From Bacilli bacterium (GTDB lineage Bacteria; Bacillota_I; Bacilli_A; RF39; UBA660): a stretch of DNA of 64,000 nt. Below, piece after piece: positions 51,333 to 58,990 of this stretch (position 1 is the first letter of the stretch; each line of letters opens with the position of its first letter). The position numbers and the translations under genes were made by a program. The notes below the pieces were generated by a model. That model was given only the letters and a program-made list of their open reading frames with translations. It was not told the DNA's origin and did not search any database. The DNA lies in NCBI GenBank assembly GCA_017438635.1, contig JAFRUZ010000005.1:27374-91373 (forward strand), given 5' to 3'.

Positions 51333-51397
51333 AATTATGTATCTCGTTACATTTGTAGTAAAATGTTTCTCAAACGAGATACACAATTGCTCCATTT
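51324..51397. repeat. Long near-perfect inverted repeat
   Basis: 25-bp arms 51324-51348 and 51373-51397 with one mismatch, extended inside by ACATTT/AAATGT. The outer 9 bp (AAATGGAGC) are those shared with the tRNA-Gly 3' end. On the minus strand the hairpin is followed by GGTC-TTGT-GACC and T6, so it could be a small terminated RNA; it could also be a MITE-like remnant. Confidence 0.8.
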
Positions 51398-51404
51398 GTT
51401 AATT

Positions 51405-51431
51405 AACTCGGCATGTTGCTGAGTTTTTTTG
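51405..51431 (+). terminator. Rho-independent terminator
   Basis: AACTCGGCA-TGT-TGCTGAGTT followed by T7, downstream of the long inverted repeat on the + strand. Confidence 0.8.
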
Positions 51432-51475
51432 TGAATAAACTATGTTTATAGAATGTTATATAAACGGTATGTATG

Positions 51476-51504
51476 TTTACTTTTAAAAAAAAATGTGTTA
51501 TTAT
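51476..51504 (+). promoter_or_regulatory. Promoter of the 166-aa membrane-anchored protein
   Basis: TTTACT, 17 bp, TATTAT. Confidence 0.5.
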
Positions 51505-51556
51505 AGTTCTTGAAGCAAAGAAAAATGCTTAAATAAAGAAAGTAGGTGTTTATGAA

Positions 51557-52057
51557 ATGTTAGAAAAATTAAAAGATAATAAAAAGGTAATAGCATTATT
51601 GGTGGCAGCAGTTGTTATGACGGCTCTACTTGTTTGGTTTTTGTGTTCTAGATGTACATCTTCTAATGATTCGCAAGGTTTAAAAGTGACGTATAGTGAT
51701 GGTGAAGTAATTAAATATGATAATTTTACAAAAAAATTTAAGAAAACAAAGAAAATTACAATAGAAAATACTTCTAAAAAACCAATTACATATGATATGA
51801 GATGGTTTAATGTGCAAAACACTTTGATGAAACAAGATAAATTTACTTATGAAATAACTTGCAAGGGAGATAATTGTCAAACAAGTGGCAAGTCACCAAT
51901 GCCAGCATCAGATTTTCCAATATTTGTTAATACTGTCATAGAAAGCAAGAAAAAACTTGTATATACTATTTCTATAGAGTTTAAAGGCTCTGAAAAAAAT
52001 GTTAACTTTACTGGAGAACTAAGACCTTTGGTAATAAGCAGTAATAATGCTTCATAA
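51557..52057 (+). CDS. Membrane-anchored extracellular protein of unknown function
   Basis: 166 aa. Residues about 10-30 are a hydrophobic anchor ('VIALLVAAVVMTALLVWFLC') followed by 'SRCTS'. The outside part is a beta-sandwich-like domain with 'KKITIENTSKKPITYDMRW' and 'KLVYTISIEFKGS', reminiscent of TasA/camelysin-type or Ig-like folds, with a Cys pair ('CKGDNC'). No firm family. AGGTG is 9 bp before the ATG. Separately transcribed, inside the direct-repeat segment. Confidence 0.6.
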   Translation: MLEKLKDNKKVIALLVAAVVMTALLVWFLCSRCTSSNDSQGLKVTYSDGEVIKYDNFTKKFKKTKKITIENTSKKPITYDMRWFNVQNTLMKQDKFTYEITCKGDNCQTSGKSPMPASDFPIFVNTVIESKKKLVYTISIEFKGSEKNVNFTGELRPLVISSNNAS

Positions 52058-52089
52058 AAATTAATCAAAATAAATAATACTAAAATAAT

Positions 52090-52134
52090 AACTTGTATTC
52101 CTTATTAATTATTAGGTAGTACAAGTTTTTTTCT
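52090..52134 (+). terminator. Rho-independent terminator
   Basis: ACTTGTA pairs with TACAAGT around a 22-nt loop, followed by a T-rich run. The rest of 52058-52250 shows nothing further. Confidence 0.65.
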
Positions 52135-52252
52135 TCTAATTTTTAAAAAATCTTGCTTTCTCTATTAAGATTATCATTTATTTAGATATTGACTTTTATA
52201 TCAAGTTAATCTATGCTTTAGTTGATAATAGTTGTTATACATTTTATTTTAC

Positions 52253-52286
52253 AAAAAAAGATATAGGTTTCTATATCTTTTTTTTA
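52253..52286 (+). terminator. Symmetric terminator hairpin
   Basis: AAAAAAAGATATAG-GTTT-CTATATCTTTTTTTT; insulates the lemA promoter. Confidence 0.85.
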
Positions 52287-52298
52287 TGTTGTATATAA

Positions 52299-52349
52299 GG
52301 TAATTATTTTTGGAAAGTTGTTTTCCAAAGTAATTATTTGTGGTATAAT
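52299..52349 (+). promoter_or_regulatory. lemA promoter with dyad and direct repeats
   Basis: -10 TATAAT (52344-52349) with TGG and no fair -35. In its place is the inverted repeat TTTGGAAA-N5-TTTCCAAA (52309-52329), flanked by the direct repeat GGTAATTATTTTTGG (52299-52313) / AGTAATTATTTGTGG (52329-52343). This looks like a regulator-dependent promoter. Confidence 0.6.
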
Positions 52350-52384
52350 TTTTTTGTAATAAAAATAGAAAAGGAAGTGTAAAA

Positions 52385-52933
52385 ATGATTAAGTATATTA
52401 TTATTGCTATTGTAATTCTTTTGCTAGTTTACATTTTTGTTACAATTAATAGTTTTGTAAAACTAAAAAATCAGGTAAAAGAAGCATTTGCAACAATGGA
52501 TGTTTATTTGAAAAAAAGATGGGATTTAATTCCTAACATTGTAGAAACAGTAAAAGGTTATGCAAAGCATGAAAAAGATACTCTTGAAGATATTGCAAAA
52601 CTGAGAAATCAAATATATGATAATTTGGATAATTCTGAAAAAATTGATACCAATAAACAAGTTGCACCACAGATATCAAAACTTATAGCTTTAGCAGAAG
52701 CATATCCAGAATTAAAAGCAGATAAGAATTTCAGAGATTTAAGCAATCAATTATCTCAAGTTGAAGATGAAATAGCGCATTCAAGAAAGTATTACAATGC
52801 CACTGTTAGAGTATATAACAATAAAGTTCAAATGATACCAAGTAATATAATAGCTCATTTACTTGGGTATAAAGCAGAAAAAATGTTTGAAGCAAAAGAA
52901 GAAGAAAAAGAGAATATAAAAGTAGAATTGTAG
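52385..52933 (+). CDS. lemA: LemA family protein
   Basis: 182 aa. One N-terminal membrane helix (about 3-22), then the LemA helical bundle: 'KLKNQVKEAFATMDVYLKKRWDLIPNIVETVKGYAKHE' region (split), 'LIALAEAYPELKADKNFRDL', 'QVEDEIAHSRKYYNATVRVYN' and 'IIAHLLGYK'. Function unsettled; such genes usually sit beside DUF2207 or TPM membrane proteins, as here. AGGAAGTG sets the start. Confidence 0.95.
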   Translation: MIKYIIIAIVILLLVYIFVTINSFVKLKNQVKEAFATMDVYLKKRWDLIPNIVETVKGYAKHEKDTLEDIAKLRNQIYDNLDNSEKIDTNKQVAPQISKLIALAEAYPELKADKNFRDLSNQLSQVEDEIAHSRKYYNATVRVYNNKVQMIPSNIIAHLLGYKAEKMFEAKEEEKENIKVEL

Positions 52934-52941
52934 GTGTAAAA

Positions 52942-55101
52942 ATGGTTTTATCAAGCAATGTAAACTTATCTATTATACCTGTTTTATCCTTAGGCTTACC
53001 TGTTCTTATGATAATACTTGGAGGATACGTTATTAATAAAGAGTATAGTAGTGAGGAAGGAAAATCTAATAGTAAGTCTAAAAGGTTTTATCAACTCAGT
53101 AAATCAGTATTAATTCTAGGCATTATAATATCTGCAGTTTTTTGTATAAGAGTTTTAAATCATATATACCAAACCTCAGATTCTGGAAATAACTCTAAAG
53201 CAGATGGTTTTAAAATTGATAGTTATAATGTCATCTTAAATGTTGGAGAGAATAACACTGTTAAAGTAAAGGAAGAAATAGGTATTAATTTTTATGAAAC
53301 CGGCCATCACGGAATATACAAATTCATCCCATCTTGGCTTAAGTATACGAGTAAAGATAATGTGACTCAATCTAAGCAAGCAGTAGTGGAAAATTTAAGG
53401 GCTGAAGGTGAGAATTATACTGTAGATACGGTAGGTAAAAACAAAAAGAGGATAAGAATAGGTAGTTCTTACTATACTTTGCCTACAGGATTGCACAAAT
53501 ATACAATAGATTACGATTATGTAATGGGATATGATACATATAAAGGCTTTGATGAGTTCATTTTTCATGTATATGGAGATTATTGGGGCACAAATATAAA
53601 TAATGCAACAGTTGAGGTACACATGCCTAAGGCATTTAACAATGATGGAACTATTCACTTCTTCGCAGATAAAAAAAGAAAAAAAGATATTACGAAAAAT
53701 GTAGATTATTACATTGAAGGGAATGTTTTGTATGCCAAAGTTTCACCACAATATAATCTATCTAAATCTCTTACAGTTGATATAGAATTACCAGATGGAT
53801 ACTTTATTTCCGGCACTAACAATTATGGAAATACATCATTCTTTTTATGCCTTATATGCATTGTTATTTCAGGATTGACCTTTATATTGTGGATGTTTAT
53901 GGGCAAAGATTTAGATAAAGTTCCTGAAACAGTAGAATTTTATCCTCCTGGAAAACTTGATCCATCTCAAATAGGATATATTGCTAAAGGTGATACAGGT
54001 AGAAAACTATCTATAGCATTAATAGTATCATTAGCTAGCAAAGGTTACATAGAAATAGTGGAAAGTGACGACAAAAACAGAAGAACTATTATGAATAATT
54101 ATGCATTGGATATTAATTCAGCACTTAAAAGAGAAATAACAATTACAAAAGTAAAAGATTATAAAGAAAGTTTCCTTAATCTTCATCCAAATGCTGATTT
54201 AATTATGAAAAATTGGTTCCCAGAAGGAAAAAAGACAGTAACACTAGTCAGCGATTTTGATCGTTTTTATAAAGAAGCAGACTATTTAATATCAGAAGGC
54301 TATATAAAAGTAGAACATGACACTATTAATGATTATACAAAAGATACGTTAGATAACATAGAGACAGAAGTAAATAAAACAGCTTCAGATATAAAAGAGA
54401 GGTTAACTCCTAATGAACAATTAGTATATAATGCATTATTTGAAGAATCTAATCAAACAGATTTATCAAAAAATTATAATTTCTATAAAGTATTTTCAAA
54501 AGTATCAACAAATGTTCGTACTGAATATGATGATGCAATAAATGATATATCTGCTTATAAAGCCATGGCATTAAGTAGTATAGGCTTTCTAATTGCTTCT
54601 TTCCTTTTAGGATTAGCATACTCCAAATTCTATGATATGAGCCCAACACTTAGCTTTATGTATGGGGTAGCATTAATAGCTAATATAACTACATTAGTAT
54701 TAACTGTCTTGATGAAACGCAGAAGTTTTTATGGGGAACAGCTTATAGCTAGAGTAAACGGCTTTAAAAACTATCTTGAATTAGCAGAAAAAGAACAAAT
54801 AGAAGCAGCAGTAGAACAAAACCCTAATTATTTCTTCGATATATTACCGTATGCATATGTTCTTGGGGTATCTAAAAAATGGATTGAAAAATTTGAAAGT
54901 ATTCCAATGGCAGAACTAGGAAATAATATGGGTGGTTTTAGTTTCAATGATCTTGAGTTAATTGACTCTCTATCAAGTGATGTTTATACACCGCCAGTAT
55001 CGAGTAGTAGTTATAGTGGAAGTGGTAGTTCATCATGTGGAGGAGGCTGCTCATCATGCGGAGGCGGTTGTTCATCATGTGGAGGTGGTGGTTCTTGGTA
55101 A
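52942..55101 (+). CDS. DUF2207 membrane protein with Cys/Gly-rich C-terminal tail
   Basis: 719 aa. Two N-terminal membrane helices, an extracellular DUF2207 domain (about 95-290; 'YETGHHGIYKFIP', 'FIFHVYGDYWGTNINNATVEVHMP'), a helix near 300, a cytoplasmic region with 'LDPSQIGYIAKGDTGRKLSIALI', two helices near 545-600 and a conserved 'FFDILPYAYVLGVSKKW'. Most relatives end in a Gly/Ser tail; here the last 24 residues (696-719) alternate S-S-C-G-G-G-C, with five or six Cys, ending GGGGSW. The codons of this tail supply the Shine-Dalgarno of the next gene, a radical SAM enzyme. Confidence 0.9.
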   Translation: MVLSSNVNLSIIPVLSLGLPVLMIILGGYVINKEYSSEEGKSNSKSKRFYQLSKSVLILGIIISAVFCIRVLNHIYQTSDSGNNSKADGFKIDSYNVILNVGENNTVKVKEEIGINFYETGHHGIYKFIPSWLKYTSKDNVTQSKQAVVENLRAEGENYTVDTVGKNKKRIRIGSSYYTLPTGLHKYTIDYDYVMGYDTYKGFDEFIFHVYGDYWGTNINNATVEVHMPKAFNNDGTIHFFADKKRKKDITKNVDYYIEGNVLYAKVSPQYNLSKSLTVDIELPDGYFISGTNNYGNTSFFLCLICIVISGLTFILWMFMGKDLDKVPETVEFYPPGKLDPSQIGYIAKGDTGRKLSIALIVSLASKGYIEIVESDDKNRRTIMNNYALDINSALKREITITKVKDYKESFLNLHPNADLIMKNWFPEGKKTVTLVSDFDRFYKEADYLISEGYIKVEHDTINDYTKDTLDNIETEVNKTASDIKERLTPNEQLVYNALFEESNQTDLSKNYNFYKVFSKVSTNVRTEYDDAINDISAYKAMALSSIGFLIASFLLGLAYSKFYDMSPTLSFMYGVALIANITTLVLTVLMKRRSFYGEQLIARVNGFKNYLELAEKEQIEAAVEQNPNYFFDILPYAYVLGVSKKWIEKFESIPMAELGNNMGGFSFNDLELIDSLSSDVYTPPVSSSSYSGSGSSSCGGGCSSCGGGCSSCGGGGSW

Positions 55102-56084
55102 AACAATTTGTACTACAATGGCATCTAAGTGAAGTGTGTAATCTTAAATGCTTGCACTGTTATCAAGAAAACCGCAAACCAATTCAATTGCCTTATGAAG
55201 ATTTAATGAATATATTAGAACAGTATAGAAAACTACTAAAAAAAGTTAAAATGCAAGGTCATATTAACTTAACTGGAGGAGAACCATTATGTTCTCCTTA
55301 TTTCTTCAAAATGTTAGAAGAGTTAAAAAAAGACAAAGAGTTATATAACTTTTCAATATTAACTAATGGCACATTAATAACAGATGAAATAGCAAAAAAA
55401 ATAAGTTTATATAACCCTGAATATGTACAAGTTAGTCTTGAAGGCGGGAAAAAGGTTAATGACTTAGTAAGAGGTAAAGGTGTATATAAAAAGGTTGCAA
55501 ATGCTATAAAATTGCTAAAAAAGTACAATATTTACGTATCATTGTCATTTACTGCTACTAAAATAAACTATAAAGAGTTTCCTAAAGTTGTAAAGTTTGC
55601 AGAAAAATATGGGGTCGACACAGTATGGTCTGATAGATTTATTCCATTAGGAACAGAATATGATAAAGAGTTTCAAATGAATAAAGAAGAAACTAATGAA
55701 TATTTACAAATAATGGAAACCGAAAGAAAAAAACTAACTAGAAAAAAAAGTAACACACATATAGCAATGTACAGAGCATTACAATTTCAAAAAACAAATG
55801 ATTTTCCATATATATGTACAGCAGGGAAAACCCTTTTAACAGTTATGGAAAATGGAGATTTAGTGCCTTGCAGAAGAATGCCAGTAGTAGTAGGCAATTT
55901 GCTAAAAGACGATATGTATAACATATATAAAACAAATAAATTTTTAAAACTTCTACAAAAGGATACAACTCCAGACGAATGTAAAAAATGTGAGCATTCT
56001 AAATTCTGTGCTGGAGGTCTCAAATGTTTAACATATGCAATTTATAAAGATTTAAACCATAAAGATATTGGTTGTAAATTATAA
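55095..56084 (+). CDS. Radical SAM/SPASM enzyme, possible maturase of the DUF2207 tail
   Basis: 329 aa from TTG 55095, chosen because GGAGGTGG (in the Gly codons of the previous gene) ends 6-7 bp upstream; 20 further codons upstream are Arg/Trp-rich antisense-like and not credible. Cys15-x3-Cys19-x2-Cys22 ('CNLKCLHC'), 'INLTGGEPL', 'YVQVSLEGG', and a C-terminal SPASM region ('CTAGKTLLTVMENGDLVPC', 'CKKCEHSKFCAGGLKC', final Cys), so three clusters. SPASM enzymes commonly modify peptides, often at Cys. The overlap and shared signals suggest the tail of DUF2207 as substrate; this is inference. Confidence 0.88.
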   Translation: MVKQFVLQWHLSEVCNLKCLHCYQENRKPIQLPYEDLMNILEQYRKLLKKVKMQGHINLTGGEPLCSPYFFKMLEELKKDKELYNFSILTNGTLITDEIAKKISLYNPEYVQVSLEGGKKVNDLVRGKGVYKKVANAIKLLKKYNIYVSLSFTATKINYKEFPKVVKFAEKYGVDTVWSDRFIPLGTEYDKEFQMNKEETNEYLQIMETERKKLTRKKSNTHIAMYRALQFQKTNDFPYICTAGKTLLTVMENGDLVPCRRMPVVVGNLLKDDMYNIYKTNKFLKLLQKDTTPDECKKCEHSKFCAGGLKCLTYAIYKDLNHKDIGCKL

Positions 56085-56085
56085 A

Positions 56086-56116
56086 TTAAAACTTGAACTA
56101 AAAGTTCAAGTTTTTG
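56086..56116 (+). terminator. Rho-independent terminator
   Basis: AAACTTGAAC-TAAAA-GTTCAAGTTT with T tail. Confidence 0.88.
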
Positions 56117-56144
56117 ATTTGAATAAATAACTGATTATTTAGTC

Positions 56145-56190
56145 TTTATAAAACAAAAAAGGTCACAAGACCTTTATTTTCAAATGGAGC
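56145..56190 (+). repeat. 46-bp direct repeat, right copy (tRNA-Gly 3' end)
   Basis: Identical to 51287-51332. Contains the tRNA-Gly terminator (on the minus strand AAAGGTC-TTGT-GACCTTT plus T) and the last six bases of the tRNA acceptor end. Confidence 0.9.
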
Positions 56191-56258
56191 GGATGAGGAG
56201 AATCGAACTCCCGTAGTCAGCTTGGAAGGCTGAGGTTCTACCATTAAACTACATCCGC
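56185..56258 (-). tRNA. tRNA-Gly (anticodon TCC)
   Basis: 74 nt with encoded CCA. Acceptor GCGGATG/CATCCGC, D-loop AGTTTAATGG, anticodon stem CAGCC/GGCTG-like with loop CTTCCAA giving anticodon TCC (reads GGA), T-arm GGGAGTTCGATTCTCC. It is the only tRNA in the window and marks the right end of the direct-repeat segment. Confidence 0.97.
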
Positions 56259-56279
56259 ATAAAACAATTGACAAGATTA

Positions 56280-56308
56280 ATTATAAGATAATAACGTATT
56301 ATTGTCAA
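56280..56308 (-). promoter_or_regulatory. Promoter of tRNA-Gly
   Basis: Minus strand: perfect TTGACA, 17 bp, perfect TATAAT. Confidence 0.85.
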
Positions 56309-56373
56309 GTAAAAACGCTAAAAAAGCAAGTAAAACAAAGCATATTATGTTATAATAAAACAAAGGTGATATT

Positions 56374-57414
56374 ATGACTTATTTAGATTATTCAGCAACA
56401 ACTAAAATAGATGAAGATGTCTTAAAAGTAGTAGAAAAAGATTTGTTTACAAAAGTATCAGAAGAAGAATTAGCACCATATAAAAAAGAGATTCAAAAGA
56501 TCCTAAACACAGATTTAGAAGTAATAATAACAAGTGGTTCTAGTGAATCAAATAATATGGCTATTAAAGGTATATGTAAAAATACTAATAAAAGAACAAT
56601 TCTAACTACAAAACTAGAACATTCATCAGTAAATGAAACATTAAGTTATCTAGAAACAAAAGTCTTTAAAGTAAAATATTTACCTTTAATTGATGGAATA
56701 ATAGATTTAAAAGAACTAGAAAATCTAATAACAGAAGATATAGCTCTAATAACAGTATCATCAGTAAATTCTGAAACTGGTGCATTACAACCAGTAAATA
56801 AAATAGGTAAAATAGCAAAAGAACATAACATACCATTTCACTGTGATATGACTCAAAACATAGGCAAACTAAATATTCCTTTTGAAAACATAGATTTAGT
56901 AAGCTTTTCAGCACACAAGTTCTATGGTCCAAAAGGAATAGGAATACTTTTAAAAAATAAAAGTTTAAAAATAGAAAAGTTGGTTTATGGAAAAAGAAAT
57001 TATAATCTAGGACTAATAAAAGGATTAATAAAAGCCCTAACAATAGCCCAAGATCATTTAGAAGAAAATTATAAAAAGGTGGAAGACTTAAATCATTATC
57101 TGAATAATAATTTAAAAAGCCTTCCTGGTATTATTATTAACCAAAGTAAAGATTATATACCACATATTTTAAATATAAGTGTATTAAATTATAAACCAGA
57201 GACATTTTTACACTATTTAGAACTAAATGATATATATATATCTACTAAAAGTGCTTGTAGTACAAGCAATTCTTATTCTGAAGCAGTATTTGCTATAACA
57301 AATGATAAAAAAAGAGCAGAGACATCCGTTAGAATAAGTATATCCGCTAAAACTACAAAAGAAGAATTAGATAAACTTATTAGTGTAATAGAAAGGAATG
57401 AACATGCAAGATAA
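56374..57414 (+). CDS. Cysteine desulfurase, catalytic but lacking the RSGT loop
   Basis: 346 aa, about 40 residues shorter than NifS/IscS. Makes persulfide sulfur from cysteine for Fe-S clusters and thio-modification. Present: 'YLDYSATT', 'ITSGSSESNNMAIKG', His in 'KLEHSSVNE', 'VSSVNSETGALQPV', 'HCDMTQNIGKL', PLP Lys182 in 'FSAHKFYGPKG' and catalytic Cys295 in 'KSACST'. Missing: the N-terminal NPSSLHxxG block and the GGxxE..xRSGT loop, replaced by 'YGKRNYNLGLIKG'. These are exactly the parts kept in the pseudoenzyme at 16456. Promoter with TATAAT at 56351 and AAGGTGAT. Confidence 0.9.
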   Translation: MTYLDYSATTKIDEDVLKVVEKDLFTKVSEEELAPYKKEIQKILNTDLEVIITSGSSESNNMAIKGICKNTNKRTILTTKLEHSSVNETLSYLETKVFKVKYLPLIDGIIDLKELENLITEDIALITVSSVNSETGALQPVNKIGKIAKEHNIPFHCDMTQNIGKLNIPFENIDLVSFSAHKFYGPKGIGILLKNKSLKIEKLVYGKRNYNLGLIKGLIKALTIAQDHLEENYKKVEDLNHYLNNNLKSLPGIIINQSKDYIPHILNISVLNYKPETFLHYLELNDIYISTKSACSTSNSYSEAVFAITNDKKRAETSVRISISAKTTKEELDKLISVIERNEHAR

Positions 57415-57715
57415 AAAGTTTAAAATGATAGATGAATCATTTACATGTTATAATTGTGGTAAAGAAGTTGCTCCTTTAGGATACACTGCTAGAGATCATT
57501 GCCCTAATTGCCTACATAGCCTTCATCTAGACATAAATCCCGGAGATAGAGCTTCTGATTGCAAAGGACATTTAATACCAATAGGAATAGAAAAAAATAA
57601 AAAGAGAGGTTATAAAATATTATATAAGTGTGATAAATGTGGCATAAATACAAAAAATATAATGGCTACAGATGACAATATGGATAAAATCATAAGTCTT
57701 AGTGTAGTAGAATAG
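57398..57715 (+). CDS. RNHCP-domain zinc-binding protein
   Basis: 105 aa. 'FTCYNCGKEVAPLG' and 'ARDHCPNCLHSLHLDINPGDRASDCKG' match the RNHCP domain (R-N/D-H-C-P-x-C-L-x-S-x-H), with a further 'CDKCG' pair; likely two zinc sites. Such proteins are small and of unknown function. It overlaps the desulfurase gene by 17 bp, so the two are coupled. Confidence 0.85.
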   Translation: MNMQDKKFKMIDESFTCYNCGKEVAPLGYTARDHCPNCLHSLHLDINPGDRASDCKGHLIPIGIEKNKKRGYKILYKCDKCGINTKNIMATDDNMDKIISLSVVE

Positions 57716-57724
57716 GGTGGTAAT

Positions 57725-58945
57725 ATGAAAAAAGTTGCAAAGTTACTAGTTGCAATATTTATATTAATATTATTTTTTGAACTTATTGCTTATATCTTTA
57801 AAGATAGTCACAATGTGAAATATAAAATAAAAAATAAAACAAATAAATTTACAATAAACGAAGTATATAAAAACAAGAAATACTATATATTAATAACTAA
57901 TAAAAAGAACAAGTATTCATTTGAAATAAATGATAATTTTCATAAAAAGAAAAAAATAGTATCTGAAATAATAGAATATAAAACAAAAGATGCACTATGC
58001 ATATATCCAGTAATAAAAAAATCAAATAATACTAACATAATATGTAGTAAAGATAATAAATCATATTCGTATACACGTTATAAATCAGAATTAAATGACT
58101 TTGTAAAAGAATTAAAACATAAAAAGTATAATAACAAATCATGGATAGAGCCAAGTAATTATCAAAACAAAATAGATACATTAAAAATATATAATAAAAA
58201 TATAAAAGATAAGACATATATCTATATATATAATTACAGTGGATTCTACACAATAAATAATGAAGAAAACGATAGATTAAAACTGTTTAAAAAAGATAAT
58301 TATAACAACACTTTAGGAGTTCAACTTAATAACTACTATATAGTCCCTAATTATGACCAAAAACATGATTATAAAGACTTCTATATAATAAATATGACTA
58401 ATAATAAAGTAAAAGAAAAAACATATAAAAAAGAGATATCTAAAGATTCTTATATAAACGGAATAATAAACAATGAAATATATATCTTTGATAAAGATGA
58501 ATTAAAACAGTATAAAATCTATAAAAAAGGTAAAAAGATAAAAGAAGTAGGTAATAAAGAAAATGGAGTTCTATATTATGATTTAGAATTCAAAAAAGAA
58601 AATGTTTATAACTTTAGAGATGAGGAAGTAAAGTTCAAAACATTTAAAGACTATATATCAAAAGTAGAAAAAAGTACAAGTTTAAAATATATTAGAAATA
58701 ACAAAGATACATATTATTATCAAACAGATAATGACAATGTATATTACTACAATATTCACAATAAGCAAAAAGTACTTTTGTTTAATAAAAGAATATCTGA
58801 TTTTATACTTATAGATAATACAATATACTTCATAAATCATGATACTTTGTATTCATACAATATAAATGAAGGATTAAAAAAACTAGTTATCTACAGTGAA
58901 CTAGAATTTAATAGTAATAATAGAATAGCAATATATACTGAGTAA
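57725..58945 (+). CDS. Membrane-anchored Lys/Tyr/Asn-rich protein of unknown function
   Basis: 406 aa. One N-terminal membrane helix (about 6-26), the rest outside. Repeated short beta segments ('LGVQLNNYYIVPNYD', 'IINNEIYIFDKDELKQYKIY', 'DTYYYQTDNDNVYYYNIHNK', 'DNTIYFINHDTLYSYNI') suggest a beta-propeller. No catalytic motif visible. GGTGGTAAT before the ATG; 9 bp after the RNHCP gene. A hairpin terminator follows. Confidence 0.6.
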   Translation: MKKVAKLLVAIFILILFFELIAYIFKDSHNVKYKIKNKTNKFTINEVYKNKKYYILITNKKNKYSFEINDNFHKKKKIVSEIIEYKTKDALCIYPVIKKSNNTNIICSKDNKSYSYTRYKSELNDFVKELKHKKYNNKSWIEPSNYQNKIDTLKIYNKNIKDKTYIYIYNYSGFYTINNEENDRLKLFKKDNYNNTLGVQLNNYYIVPNYDQKHDYKDFYIINMTNNKVKEKTYKKEISKDSYINGIINNEIYIFDKDELKQYKIYKKGKKIKEVGNKENGVLYYDLEFKKENVYNFRDEEVKFKTFKDYISKVEKSTSLKYIRNNKDTYYYQTDNDNVYYYNIHNKQKVLLFNKRISDFILIDNTIYFINHDTLYSYNINEGLKKLVIYSELEFNSNNRIAIYTE

Positions 58946-58951
58946 TAACAC

Positions 58952-58988
58952 ACCTCCTTTTTCATATAATTAGGAAAAGGAGGTTTTT
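58952..58988 (+). promoter_or_regulatory. Terminator hairpin with embedded Shine-Dalgarno and possible SigE-type promoter
   Basis: ACCTCCTTTT (58952-58961) pairs with AAAAGGAGGT (58975-58984), followed by TTTT. The 3' arm holds AAAGGAGG, the only ribosome binding site of the LysM gene. The loop contains CATATAAT, close to the SigE -10 consensus CATACAAT, with ATA at a suitable distance upstream. A transcript started there would lack the 5' arm and leave the site free. Confidence 0.6.
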
Positions 58989-58990
58989 AT

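Noticed and set aside
55035..55094. Upstream ATG for the SPASM enzyme
   Set aside because: Codes for an Arg/Trp-rich stretch created by out-of-frame reading of the DUF2207 Cys/Gly tail; the TTG at 55095 has a proper ribosome binding site.
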